Origin: Termitomyces sp. T153
Taxonomy: Eukaryota > Basidiomycota > Agaricomycetes > Agaricales > Lyophyllaceae
Length of the DNA: 64,000 nucleotides
Direction: 5' to 3'
NCBI GenBank assembly: GCA_018296165.2
Contig: JACKQL020000086.1
Span: forward strand, 145,717 to 209,716
Position numbers and translations under genes: made by a program. Shown piece after piece: positions 1-11,184 of this stretch (positions are counted from its first letter, which is position 1; each line of letters begins with the position of its first letter). Under the pieces are notes generated by a model, which made no database searches, was not told where the DNA came from, and was given only the letters and a program-made list of their open reading frames with translations.

Positions 1-207
1 AGATTCAAGAAGTTTGAGATCAAGAGGTACTTCACGAATGTTCTTCGCAGCGAACTCACGAGCACGCAATTGCGTTGTAACATGACGCAAGAAGAAGAGG
101 ATTGGCTTGAAGAATTTCGCGGCAATAATGACACTGGATACTCCATCAAGGACGACATAGAAAATATTAATTTTGATTACTTCCCAATTCTACCTGATAG
201 TTTCTAA
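1..207 (+). CDS. 3' end of an unrecognised protein gene (5' truncated by window)
   Basis: Frame 1 is open from the first base to a TAA at 205-207 and gives a 68-residue C-terminal tail. It is charged and acidic (EEEDWLEEF, KDDIENINFDYF) and ends LPDSF. The composition looks coding, and stops fill the other frames just downstream. No domain is recognisable in this short tail and no function is assigned. The gene begins left of the window. Confidence 0.5.
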   Translation, partial: RFKKFEIKRYFTNVLRSELTSTQLRCNMTQEEEDWLEEFRGNNDTGYSIKDDIENINFDYFPILPDSF

Positions 208-406
208 TTGTAACGACATGTATACTCCAGTTTCTCAGTAAACTTATATCATTTTCATTAATGAATTCTGTGCCTGATTAGGTCGCGACAGCTCCAGATG
301 AGGCGCAATCAATGAGTCAATTCATAAAAATGTGGATTCGGCAACATAAAAAACTGACATCGATTAGGAATACACTGAATGAATACAGCTCAGTGTCATA
401 CTGATG

Positions 407-1831
407 TCAAAAAGGCTGCTCAGCTAGAACCTCAGAAATCTCAATAGTCAATTCGTCCTTCGTCTTCAACTCCGCTGCGAAGTATGCTTTTGCACCCCTT
501 GCGCCTTTCGTAGCGACAACGTGTCTTATGCGATCATAGGCAGCGGCTCCATCCTCACGTCTAATACAAGACACGAAATCATGTTTCTTGTTATATACTA
601 GAAGTGCTCCTGTGCATGGGATCACCGTCTTTGTCTTGAGGTCGTATGGTAGTTGCACTTTGATGACCATATTCTTCCCGGTGGCGAGGTTTTTTGGTAT
701 ATGTGCAGCGCGATAATGAGTCTGGGGTGTCGTATGTTCGACGCCAAAGAATCGATTCCGATGGGTCTCGATGGGCATCATGCTCTCATCCTGCGCGTAA
801 TACGGCCTGATGGTGACGATATTATCCTCAGAAAACGGTTGACACGTCTTTTTATGAGTTCCCCACTCTTTTTCTATGGGAGAAAAGTGAATATTAAAGG
901 GCATAAACGCATGTTCGACATACTTTGGCACTCAACAGAACAGTACCGATCGACATGGCATTTGGCACAATTCTTCAAGGGCTTTTCAGTCGTTCCGCAA
1001 GAATCGCATCGTTTCTCATTCCTTGGTGCCTCCTCTCCACTTCTCTTACGGATCCATTTTTGAACGACAGCAGTAACTTGAGGTCCAAACATCAGAAAAC
1101 TCCGACGTGGGGTTAGGCCTTCTGCCTCCAAATCGGCTCCATATTCTAGCAGAAGATCGTTAGCAGCTGTATAATTTTTCTGGTAGGCTCCAAGAAGTGG
1201 AACATCTCCGTAACGATTTTGATGGTCGACCTTGGCGCCTGACTTCAAGAGCTCACGAAGAAGGTCCACTCGAAGAGACTGACCTATAACCACATGATGA
1301 AGAGCAGTCCAACCAATGATGTCGGGTATATCGACTGCAAGACCTCGAGAGACAAGAAATCTGAGAGTAGCGAGATGATCAACGCCTTGATTGGGCTGAA
1401 CGCGCAAAGAGCCGGAAATGATGCAAGTGGCCTATCCATACTCGTAAGACGTTTCAGTACGATTGAGATCTATGGTCATGTCCCTCCTGAGACACTGAGA
1501 TAATTCGAATTTTATATTACTTATTGAGATTGCAGTCCAGATGATCCATTCTACCGAAAAAACACGCAAACCCAAATAATGAGAGCCTGGTTACATCAAA
1601 ACTCATGCTCTCTAAGCAGTGTTCAGCTGAGTCACACTTAATAACGTTCGCGAAGACTCACGTACGAGAACAATATAATCTCCATAGTCTTTGGCTTCCT
1701 TTCGCTAAGGTGATTAAGCCTGATTGGTTGATGATATCCCTCATATCTTGGGTGACAGTAAGACCGCCATCAGTAACCCCAGACTGGGAGTTGGAAAAAG
1801 ACGCTTGAATGTCCAAATCTTTGAACTGCAT
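407..1831 (-). pseudogene. MYND zinc finger/ankyrin-repeat protein, tandem copy 1, with in-frame TAG
   Basis: Proposed exons are 1831..1666, 1469..924 and 873..407, with introns of 196 and 50 nt. The N-terminal exon matches the neighbouring copy (shared VTDGGL). Ankyrin-like repeats follow (GWTALHHVV, LLRELLKSGAKVDHQNRYGD). A MYND finger is next: CDSCG, then NCAKC, YCSVECQ, and W-THKKTC rebuilt across the 50-nt intron, so all zinc ligands are present. MYND fingers are protein-interaction modules, and no catalytic domain is seen. In the middle exon, codon 1434..1432 is TAG where the paralogue has TAT (Tyr), giving a truncated product unless it is spliced around or read through. The rest of the frame is intact, so decay is recent or the model is incomplete. 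Confidence 0.72.
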
Positions 1832-2357
1832 TTTACAAGTGGACTAAGTCATTGTTGCTGCCTGGGCGTGGTCGAAAAAAATACCGCGCGACAAAGGACC
1901 AGTCACGCTTCAAGCTTCAGAGTTCTACAAGACCAAATATTGCATTTCCTTTTTTTGTCAGGTATACAGGTCACCTTGCAGCCCGCTCAAGTTTGTACTG
2001 GATGAGCTTGACATCAGGTGAGGAACCTATGTTCACATTTGGTTGCCCAATTGAGTCCCCAGAAGCCAAATCCACAGCAAAGTCGCTCTTCCGCTACCGG
2101 AGAAACAGTTCTACGTTTAGCGAGGCTGAATTGAAATTGAAATACACAACGTACATAAGTAATGCTGATCGGGTGAAGAACGATCTTGCTCGGATCTGAC
2201 CCCACATATTCGAAATGACACCTGAGAGTGCGCGCCTAGAGGGGTAGCCTTAAAGGGTATAAAATTGAACAGTTAAATGGAGATACAGATTCTCTTCTTG
2301 ATTAAGGGATTGAAAGTACAAGGAGAATTACAACATCTATGCATCGTGGAACAAATG
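1832..2357. other. intergenic spacer between tandem MYND/ankyrin copies
   Basis: This spacer holds the 5' flank of copy 1 and the 3' flank of copy 2. Only weak short reading frames occur, with no recognised motif and no RNA gene. Confidence 0.5.
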
Positions 2358-3783
2358 TCAAAAGGGCTGCTCAGCCAGGACTTCAGAAACCTTGATGACC
2401 AATTCATCCCTTCTTTTCAGCTCTGCCGCGAAATACGCCTTCGCACCACCCACACCCTTCGTAGCAATGACACTTGATATACGATCATAAGCAGCGGCCC
2501 CATCTTCTCGCCTGATCCGACACACGAAGTCGCGTTTCTTGTTATACACAAAGAGTGGCCCCGCGCCTGGTTCCGGCCTGTTCATAACAAGATTATACGG
2601 CAGCTGCACCTTGACAACCATATTTTTCCCTTCGCTGAGGTTCTTAGAAACATGCGCAGCACGATAGTGAGTTTGAGGCGTTGTGTGGTTGAGACCAAAG
2701 AACTTATTCCGGAGGACCTCAGTAGGCATGGTATTTTCACCCTCGACATAGTAAGGCTTGAAAGTGACAGTATTCCCAGCGGAGAATGGTTGACAAGTCT
2801 TCTTGTGAGTACTCCACTCTTTCCCTGAAGAGAATATTCCGTAACGGAAAAAAGTCCAAAAAACGTTCGACGTACTTTGGCACTCGACAGAACAGTATCG
2901 AGCTACATGACACTTCGCACAGTTCTTCAAGGGCTTATCACTCACTCCACAGCAATCGCATCCTTTCTCGTCCCTTGGCGCCTCTTGTCCGCTCCTCTTG
3001 CGAATCCACTTATGAACCACAGCAGTAACTTGCGGACCGAACGAGAGACAATTTGAAGGAGGAAGACCGTCCGCCTCCTTGATGTCCAAGTTGGCTCCAT
3101 ATTGTAGAAGAAGCTCGATAGCACGTATATAGTGTTTCATATATGCACCGAACAGCGGAACCTCTCCATGACGGTTTTTGATGATCAACGTTTGCACCAG
3201 ACTTCAGAAGCTCACGGATGAGATCGACTTTGAGAGACTGGCCAATTACGGAGTGATGAAGAGCAGTACGACCAGCAATGTCGGGTATGTCCACTGGTAG
3301 ACCTTGAGCGACAAGAAACCTTAGAGTACCGACATGATCAGTCTTGTCATTAGAGTGCACACGCTAAGCGCCAGAAATGACGAGAGTAGCATATCCAAAT
3401 TCATATGGCGTTTCGGTGGCATCGAGCTTCGGAGCTGTACCTTTGCTTAGATGCTATAGATGTTGTGGTTATGTACCGTGAGGAATACGAGAGGTGTACC
3501 TGCTGAACCCAATCCAGGCTACCAACAAAACACGCAAAACCAAAAGACGAAAGCCTTCTCGCATCAAAGCTAGCGCTTTCTGCATGAAACCAGTTCGTTT
3601 CAGCTCATTCTTATGAGCTAATGGAGACTTACGATCGACATACAGAAGTCTTTGACCCCCTTCGACCATACCGATAAAACCTGAGTGCTTGAGGATATTC
3701 TTCATCTCTTTCGTAACGATGAGACCGCCATCAGTAACTCCGAAATTTGAGGAGAAATCTGAAAAGCGGACTTCGTCAGTCAT
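2358..3783 (-). pseudogene. MYND zinc finger/ankyrin-repeat protein, tandem copy 2, with TAG and frameshift
   Basis: Same architecture as the adjacent copy. Proposed exons are 3783..3633, 3440..2876 and 2824..2358, with introns of 192 and 51 nt at the same places. It has the N-terminal VTDGGLIVTKEM segment, ankyrin-like GRTALHHSV, and a complete MYND finger (CDCCG, NCAKC, YCSVECQ, W-THKKTC). Two lesions are visible. A TAG at 3366..3364 lies where copy 1 reads TTG. A run of five T (3175-3179) where copy 1 has four shifts the frame inside the ankyrin region; downstream coding resumes in the other frame (KNRHGEVPLFGAY). A homopolymer error could explain the second lesion, but not the TAG. Confidence 0.72.
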
Positions 3784-4347
3784 TCTAAAATTGAGAGTGG
3801 GCGAGGCGAAGAAAGAAAAAGGCCCTCGAGATCCACAAGGCCAAATACCAACTCAGTTCATTAGACTTTTGTTCCGAATCTCTCGGGGCGCCTAAAGTTA
3901 TGTAAGCGCCTTTTGTTCTGAATTTCAATTCATCCTTCTTTTTATCTCTCTCGGCTTGTTTGTTCTGGTGCCAGCAATTGTTCTCTGCCAGACTCTGTCT
4001 GCCGTCCTCAGCTTCCTTTGTCTCCGTTGTCATGTTTCTCTTTGACGACGTCACAGTTGTCAAGACAAACGCATAAACGGTCCAAGTAATAATACCATGG
4101 GCTCTGTGACAAAGGCCAACAAGGGCGAATATGGATGAAAGAATATAGATATAAACGCCATCTTTGGTCGTCGTGAAGGCTCACACATACGTTCATCTTA
4201 CGGGCCTACGCATACCCTGGTGGTCACGGTGATACGCTCTCTGATCTCATACATACATATCTTACCTTAATTGTTGTCCGAGAAGGTAACTCAATCATCA
4301 TTGATATTGATATACGGATAATATTCTGACTTCTTCCACTCTTTCAG
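3784..4347. other. intergenic, divergent promoter region
   Basis: This lies between the minus-strand MYND/ankyrin gene and the plus-strand 440-residue gene. Only short reading frames are present. No convincing TATA box or repeat is seen. Confidence 0.4.
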
Positions 4348-5670
4348 ATGTCTTCGCTTCTCATTAATATACACGTAACCAAGGCCGGCCTTGACCTGAA
4401 GTTCGACAAAGATGATGTTCTGGAGTATCAACATCGTGTATCCAAGCCCTCGGTCGGATCGATAACCGAATCCAATTCTTCAACTTTCCCGCAGTACTAT
4501 AACTCATGCTGGGATGGGTCGAGCTACCCTTTCGATGAGAGCATAGTCTCTGAAGAATCCATATCGTCAGCTCAGTCAAATGCTGCTATCGAATTCTCTA
4601 TTTCTCTTGCTCGCCAGGATCCCATCGGAACGCCACGACCTGATGCGACTTATTCGGAAGGCCTGAACCGTATTCCGGCAGTTCTTAGCCAGGCGCCGGG
4701 TTATGAACGGGGAAGTGTGTCTGTAACCGAGTCAAAGCGAAAAGGCCACCAGAGACCACGGTATGAATCCGCGAATGCCAGTCACACTTCCCAGAACATG
4801 AAGGATGTACATCATCTACGAATGTACGCAGCTGATCTTGTTCAAGATGAGGACGAGTATCTTCCTCGTCGTCCTGTCACATCTCGTGCCGCGATTGCTC
4901 CTCTTCTCACTCATAAGGAAACGAATACGTTACCGCGTTTATACGCTCATAATCCCCGTTTTCGCTCCCACGCAGATGATGCAATGCGACGTATGCGCAC
5001 GGAGAATCTACAGAAGAAATTCACGCCCGCTGCCGCACAGAACCCTCACTCCAGCAGGAATTACCCGTCCCCCGTCGGTGCTCCTTATTCTATCCAGTCC
5101 ACGCGTCAAAGTCTACGTACCCAAGAGAATTCATCCAAACTTGAACGTACCACGGACGGCTTCGCTCGTCCAGATGATGCAGTACAACGGATGTGCACGG
5201 AAACTCTAGACAAGGAATTCACGCCCACCGCCGCACAGAATCCTCACTCTTACAGCTTCAGGAAACACCCATTCCCCATAAGCGGTCCGAATCCGTTTCG
5301 GCCGACGCGCCAAACTCTACTCAAACAAGAAAAATTATTCAAGCATGTCATTGACAGCGTAGACCGCCTGATTGAGGACGATGATGAAGAGATCATCGTC
5401 TATCTCGATTCTCATCTTGCTGCGAAGGAGATCGCTGTTGCCGTTGCTGAGGAGGAGAGGACGTTACAGGAGGTACGTCCACCCAAGCATCGCTCGGCGG
5501 TGCTGAATCAGCGAGCGCATAATTTCTTCCTTGCGCAACGCAGGCTCCTTTCTCCACCTCAGACTCATCGCTGTCCGGATGAAACTGAAGCAGAGTCATT
5601 CGACGATTTTCCTGTTTGCGAGATGTCCATCGCCATGGGATTGCATGATTCAAACCCCCGTTCCGATTGA
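4348..5670 (+). CDS. hypothetical protein with an internal ~53-residue duplication
   Basis: Single open frame of 440 residues with a true ATG. No known domain is recognised. Residues about 209-261 and 275-328 are an internal repeat: DDAMRRMRTENLQKKFTP against DDAVQRMCTETLDKEFTP, both followed by AAQNPHS and a terminal TRQ-L--QE. An acidic patch (EDDDEEII) near residue 345 precedes a helical, Glu-rich segment. The N-terminal third is Ser-rich and probably disordered. No signal peptide or membrane segment is seen. It converges with the thioesterase gene at 6042. The length of the clean frame supports a real gene; its role is unknown. Confidence 0.7.
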   Translation: MSSLLINIHVTKAGLDLKFDKDDVLEYQHRVSKPSVGSITESNSSTFPQYYNSCWDGSSYPFDESIVSEESISSAQSNAAIEFSISLARQDPIGTPRPDATYSEGLNRIPAVLSQAPGYERGSVSVTESKRKGHQRPRYESANASHTSQNMKDVHHLRMYAADLVQDEDEYLPRRPVTSRAAIAPLLTHKETNTLPRLYAHNPRFRSHADDAMRRMRTENLQKKFTPAAAQNPHSSRNYPSPVGAPYSIQSTRQSLRTQENSSKLERTTDGFARPDDAVQRMCTETLDKEFTPTAAQNPHSYSFRKHPFPISGPNPFRPTRQTLLKQEKLFKHVIDSVDRLIEDDDEEIIVYLDSHLAAKEIAVAVAEEERTLQEVRPPKHRSAVLNQRAHNFFLAQRRLLSPPQTHRCPDETEAESFDDFPVCEMSIAMGLHDSNPRSD

Positions 5671-6041
5671 TTGCTGCTTTTTTCTCTTTTGTATTCCGCT
5701 GATGACTCTTACTTTACTCCTGATGTTCGTCGTTTCTCTGCAACTTCTTCACGACTCTCACGAACTATTCATTTCACTTTTGACGATCTCATGTTTATTG
5801 TACGCCTTTCGATGTTTGATGTTTCCAACTTTCATGTCTACTAATGCCTGTCTACGAGCTTCATATTCACGTATTTTACGCATTTATAATGACAATGGTC
5901 CTTGAGATTCAATTCTCTGGTTATGCTAGTATATTAATGAGAATTTGCGGTATATATGCTATTTGAAGAATTTGTGTCGGCATCTAAGGTATCGCCACGC
6001 CACGCTATGTCTGGATGTTTCTGTCTTCCAGCCCTCCACCC
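5671..6041. other. convergent intergenic region
   Basis: AT-richer 3' flanks of two converging genes. Nothing recognisable beyond probable 3' UTR and polyadenylation sequence. Confidence 0.4.
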
Positions 6042-7497
6042 TCATAGATTCCTCACACCGGCAATCCCCAAGCCCAATGATTGCAAAACCTCTAATCCCT
6101 TCTTCCTCCTTTCTTCCACAGCACCGCCCATCGCCGCGTCCCACCAGCGTTCCGCCTCAGGAACCTCCCTCCATCCCCCCTTAAAAAGCTCCTGCAGCTT
6201 CCTCTTACTCCCTCCCGCAGGCCTCGACATCACTGCCTTTGCCTGCGCCCAGTGTGGTGGTGGGTTAGAACGCGAATACGATACGGCCGGAGAACCATCC
6301 GCTAGTGGGGATGCAGAAACACTGAAGCCGTTTGCAGCGAGGACAACGGCAGGCGGGACTGTGATGCGTCCAATTTTGAAGCAGCATTGAGAGACGGAGA
6401 TTGTGTTGAGGATGGCGCCATCTGGTTCAGGCTGGGAGGAAAGGGACGCTGCGACGGCTTTAAGAGCATCGGACGTACGAAGAGAAGAGTCGGTGGGCTC
6501 GGCTGGGGAAGAAGTAGTTGAAATCTGGTTATCGGTGCGCAAGGAAGCGTTGAAAAGTGTTCCGTTGGTGTCGACGTTGGAGGGAAATGTGGGCTGCTTG
6601 ACGGTTTTTGGTGTCTTCTTTCCCTTCTTCGAGGGTTTCGTGACGAATTTGGCAACGACGTAGATCTGTTGAAGATTTCGTGAGCGCTCAAAAGTCATAA
6701 CCGAGGAGACGCACCCATTTCTGGTCCCAACTTCCGACACTCAATCTCACTTCATAAGGCGCTAGCATAGGGATCTCGCGAATGAAATTGTAGTGTGTTG
6801 CTGGAAGAAAGGTAAGTTTGATGTAGGACAATTCAAATGGAGGAAAACAAGTGCCTGCAAGTGCCATCCATCCTCCTGCAACGAAAAACCTGGGAAACAT
6901 AGCTAAAGCAGCCTTGAAGCGCGCAGAATCCATTGTCTGGTGATTGGACAATTAGGAGCTGACCGTTCAATGTACAAGCAAGACTCACCTTCGCATAGCT
7001 TGAGTTGCTCAGATGACCGTTAAAGTCACTGTCATCGATACCTATGGGAACGTTCAATCAGGGTTCGATGGCTAGTTGACGAAGCTCACTAGCCCGGGTA
7101 TTATATCGAATGAAATAGTTCAAAGGATCGCCACCAATAGGCGATATAGAATCAAGCCATTCATCCTCCGCCTGTATTTTGGTGCTCTTGGACTTGAAAA
7201 TATTTCGTAGTCGCACCAGACTGTACTGGAACCGGAGATAGAAAACTGGTCTAAAAACGCGGACTTCACGGCATGATATGATGAGTTTCGCCGGTTCTAA
7301 CAGAAAGCACACGACTCACAATGCCATGCCAGAGGCCACGACCGGATATTTGCCAAGAAGAGCAAAAGGATAAGATACTTGATCACGGTTGGGGCGAACC
7401 GCAAAATTGCATCAATTTTGGACGACAACACGGGGGAAAGTGTGTCCGCAACACTCATTAGCCTTTCAAGCGACATCTTCGTCGAGACCAAAGTCAT
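6042..7497 (-). CDS. THEM6-like (thioesterase superfamily, hotdog-fold) membrane-anchored protein
   Basis: Five exons with matching phases: 7497..7320, 7263..7090, 7041..6989, 6936..6715, 6665..6042; introns are 48-56 nt. An N-terminal hydrophobic helix (LILLLFLANIRSW) is followed by FRVFRPVFYLRFQY. The hotdog-type core has DSDFNGHLSNSSYAK split by an intron, FPRFFVAGGWMALAG, HYNFIREIPMLAPYEVRL and VGSWDQKW joined to IYVVAKFV. A further in-frame 48-nt intron at 6848..6801 is likely, giving about 400 rather than 416 residues. The C-terminal third is a Ser/Pro linker followed by a conserved-looking tail (GGWREVPEAERWWD). The family is related to acyl-CoA thioesterases, but activity is not proven. 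The second Met, at 7476, is an alternative start. Confidence 0.85.
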
Positions 7498-7829
7498 TTT
7501 GGCGTCAGTCCAGCTTTTGTACCTGCTGTTCGGAGAAGAGTAAACGCGGGTTATACAAGATTTTTTGGGGCGGCCCTGGACGGCCCGTCGGCAAACGGCT
7601 TTTTCAGGCAATTGGCAATAGGTAAGTGCAATTTATGAAAGCACGATCATGATGATGATGTAGACAAGCTCTCAGGCTGTCCAGAGTGGCGGCCTGACTG
7701 AGTAATGGATTGTAGTTGACATGGGCATGGAACTCTCCCGTGTATATGTACGACGGAGAGATTACTATACAAACACCAGATGAAAAGAAGTACCAGAACT
7801 GACGGCGAAATCAAAGACACTCCAATCTG
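7498..7829. other. intergenic spacer
   Basis: 5' flank of the thioesterase gene and 3' flank of the BTB gene, both on the minus strand. The open frames here look accidental. No repeat or RNA gene is seen. Confidence 0.4.
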
Positions 7830-8790
7830 TCATCGATTTTGTTCTTTACGAATCTCCTCCCAGGTCCCAAGATGAAAGATCTTGGGTAGAGCATTCCACA
7901 CCTTCTCTCGTCCTTTGGCATGCTGATCCTGCACACGTTGCAAGCACACATGACAAAGCCCCAATGAATCCCAATCGTCATACTCATGCAATGGATGAGG
8001 TCTCTTCCTCAGATCCTCTATATGTTTCCACGTCATCTGCGGCAAACGCAAACTACACATATGACGACAGTCCGATGGCCTGGCAAACTCGAATAGGAAT
8101 TTATGCGTGTCCTCCTTCTGACGTTCCCACAGCTGCGATTTACCCGCAAGGCAGAGCGCTTTATCCCGCCAGGAGAGTACCGGATCCGCGAGGAGTGTGT
8201 CTGTATCGATATTTGTAGATATATAGAATGCCCAAGGAAGTATCTCAGGGACGTTGGTCTCGCGCGCAAGTGGGATGGCGCTGACAACAGTCGTTGCGTT
8301 GTACTGATATCCTGAAGATACTAGCTCCTCACAACCGGACAGTGTGGTGGGGAATTTGCCCTGTAGGATGTCTATGCATTTCTGACGGATTCTGGTGAGA
8401 TTGTACTTCGTGCTTATTTTGAGAATGCCGGATATGAATCCGAGAAGCTTGCGCAAGTCGGCATTTTGGGGTAGTTCGTCAAAGTAACTACGATTCTGAT
8501 GTCAATGGAGAAGGTAGGCATTCAAGGCCGACCACTTACAACGGTTTATAGATTGCTTTTATGACCTGCGTAAAGTCATGCAGATCGTCCTGCAAATGAA
8601 CTATAGAACAGCCTTCCAGGGATTCCGATTCTCTCGCAGCTGGCTCGGGAATCGTGAACAGATCAGCAAAGACATCCGAATGCTGGCTCAGAATTGACTT
8701 GTGGACACGGAATGCTGTTTCTTCCACAATGATAATGACTGATCCGTCATCATACCAGTAATCGCTGCGCAACTGAAGCTCGTGAGTCAT
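7830..8790 (-). CDS. BTB/POZ domain protein
   Basis: Two exons, 8790..8540 and 8487..7830, with a 52-nt intron (GTAAGT...TAG) that rejoins the frame exactly to 302 residues. The N-terminal BTB domain is typical of agaricomycete members: DYWYDDGSVIIIVEETAFRV, HKSILSQHSDVFADLF, then the acidic strand and IKAIYKPFYFDELP across the splice. Helices resembling a BACK region follow (LLGFISGILKISTKYNLT, IRQKCIDIL). BTB domains mediate dimerisation and often act as CUL3 adaptors. No second domain such as kelch or zinc finger is present, so the substrate is unknown. The family is strongly expanded in mushroom-forming fungi. Confidence 0.9.
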
Positions 8791-9055
8791 GGGCTAGGAA
8801 GTGTTGATACCCACGAGGCGGCATGTTCTGATTCCGGCCTCCGGCGCCTACCTCATGTCCAAAAATAGATCGAGCCTATGCATAGACTTGGACAAACAAA
8901 TTCTACATAAGCTGGAAAGAGATGATCATCCTCTTCTCTCACTTTAGCAGTTTCCTCCATGCAATGGGATGGAGTCACGGATTGTGAGGTAAGTATCGTC
9001 ATCTCCGCCGTCCGACGGATCCTAAAGAACCGAAAGCCCCAGTCTTACATAAGTA

Positions 9056-10695
9056 ATGCATCGATGTCTTCTTGTTCCGGAAATTCAAGCCTTGATTTTC
9101 GAGGAATTTTATATCGAGGACTATGGAGATGCGCCTTCTGACGTGGTCGACAACTCAGAAGTAGCATGTTTTCATGCTCTGTTTTCTCTCGCTCTGACCT
9201 GCCACGACTTCACAGGTATGTAACACAGTCCCTACGTCATAGATGGAACCAGACTTAAAGAGAGAGAAAAGAGAATGCACTGGATCTACTATGGAAAGAC
9301 ATCACATCGCTCAAGACCCTTGTAGCAGTTATGCCTGCTGACCTGTGGACGATAGAGTCCAAGATGCATGAGACTGGGTTCGTGAGTGAAAAATTGGTGT
9401 GTCCATCCGCTCAGGCTTTATCTCGTAGCTCACGAAAATCACTGTTCAGAAATTCAGTCGAGATCTACGGGATTCAGACTTGGATCGATTGAACTATTAC
9501 GCCAAAAAGATAAGGTCGCTCAAGGAGGATCGTGACCAGCCGAATTATGTGTCAGTTGACGGCGATGTTATCCTCTCTCTCCAACGCTGTCTTACAGGCA
9601 AACCACTCATACCCAGGCTGCAGTCAGTTGAATTGTCATACCTACCTGATTTCTCAGACGTGTCCCTTTTCCTGTGCGAGACCCTGGTGGATATCGGCTT
9701 GAACATGAAATACATGTGGATCCCGCATGAAATACACGCCGTTTTCGCCGTCTTGGCGGATAACATCCCACGTCTCTGTTTCAAGTTGGAATCCCTTCAC
9801 ATTGATACTTCTATGACGCTCAGGACTGTCTTCGCTGAGAAGCTCGAGGAGATGTTGATGCAGTTACCCCGCCTTCGATATCTGGACTACACTTGCAATG
9901 CGTCTTGCTACCCTTCCATCTCTCTCTTACTGGTCCACCGGCCTACTAATTCCCAATCCCCCGGAGCAGACTGTATACACTTCCGAAGGCGGTCGGTTCC
10001 AGAGTATCCGAACATTTCATTTTACCGTTCAAAGGTGGATAGAAGCAACCAAAATCTTACATGATATGCGATGTAGATTCACGAAATTGGAGATTCATAA
10101 CCAACATATCATAGAAGACCACCCTCTCACCTTTTTCGAGTTTCTCCAAACCATCGCACAGCATGCGTGCAGTACAACGTTGACCTGCTTGAAACTTTCA
10201 GATGAACATCATGATATGAATATACCTTCGCAGCTGGACTACCTGTATCCCCTTTTTCAACTTAGCGCTCTTGATGAACTCGATCTCAGTGTACCGGAAG
10301 TAAAATACATCAATGATGCGTGGTTAGCGCAAGCGGCAGCCACTTGGCCATCTCTCCGGAGTCTCTTTTTGCGTCATCTCACCCAAACCAGTCTTATGGG
10401 TCTCGCTTTACTACTGCATAAATGCCCTGACCTTGATGCCACTATCTCCGCGGTATGGCGGTCCTTTGACCCCCGGCTCCTATCCGGGCTTCCTATAAAC
10501 TATACAAAGGAGCACATTACGATTTGGTATGAGTTTATTGAAGGTGATGTACTTGCCGTACTTCGTTGTCTTCTGGGATTATTTCCTTGCCTTCAAAGAT
10601 TGGAAGTTGAAGAGCATTTCGACCAGGACCAGCGATGGAAATGGGAAAAACTGAGGGAATATTTGAGACGCAGCTCTGACCACCAAATTCAATGA
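9056..10695 (+). pseudogene. F-box protein, probably frameshifted in the LRR-like region
   Basis: Proposed exons are 9056..9215, 9272..9396 and 9450 onward. The F-box segment is clear: VPEIQALIFEEFY, then HALFSLALTCHDFT joined across the first intron to ENALDLLWKDITSL and VMPADLW. Exon 3 continues KFSRDLRDSDLDRLNYYAKKI and LRR-like strands (LQSVELSYLPDF, LESLHI, LPRLRYLDY). Near 9890-9900 coding passes to the next frame, which runs to a stop at 10695 with further LRR-like segments (ALDELDLSV, WPSLRSLFLRHL, LQRLEVEEHF). No plausible intron explains the switch, so a one-base indel or assembly error is likely. If functional, it would be an SCF ubiquitin-ligase substrate receptor. Confidence 0.75.
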
Positions 10696-11184
10696 TGTCA
10701 GTCTGCGTTGTTACCTTCTCTGTAGTACACTTCTGTGATTACATCTCTTTCTATGCGTCTTAGTCATTACTCCTTTCTGTTTCTCCAACCTTTCTATGAT
10801 TTGCTGTCGTCATTTGTATATCGATCCACCATGGCTCGAAGACTCGATATCCGGATGGATGTGGACATATACAGCTTTTGTATTGCGAGGATGCTAGGAG
10901 TACGACTGTTCAAATATGATAGGAGGTGGCCAGAGCAAGCGGCCGCCTATGATCGTTCGCTGCAAAATCCATACAAACTTGCTGGACTTCAGGTTACCCT
11001 GCACCGATTTGAGGTGTCTTTACTACATCTCTCCTTATTATGTCCTAAGGCCAGACTAGATTAATTATTACCACCTTTTCGATCATCCATGACGCTCTCT
11101 TCCACTTGATGCTATCACTCACTTGTTTGCTGCTTGCTGTCGGGACACCAGATGACGGCAGATGTAATCCAGACGAATTCCTAA
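10696..11184. other. spacer with unassigned 109-residue ORF
   Basis: A frame at 10735-11064 reads MRLSHYSFLFLQ and then a charged segment. It resembles no family known to me and has no clear start context. This stretch separates the F-box gene from its decayed copy and may hold more remnants. Confidence 0.3.
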
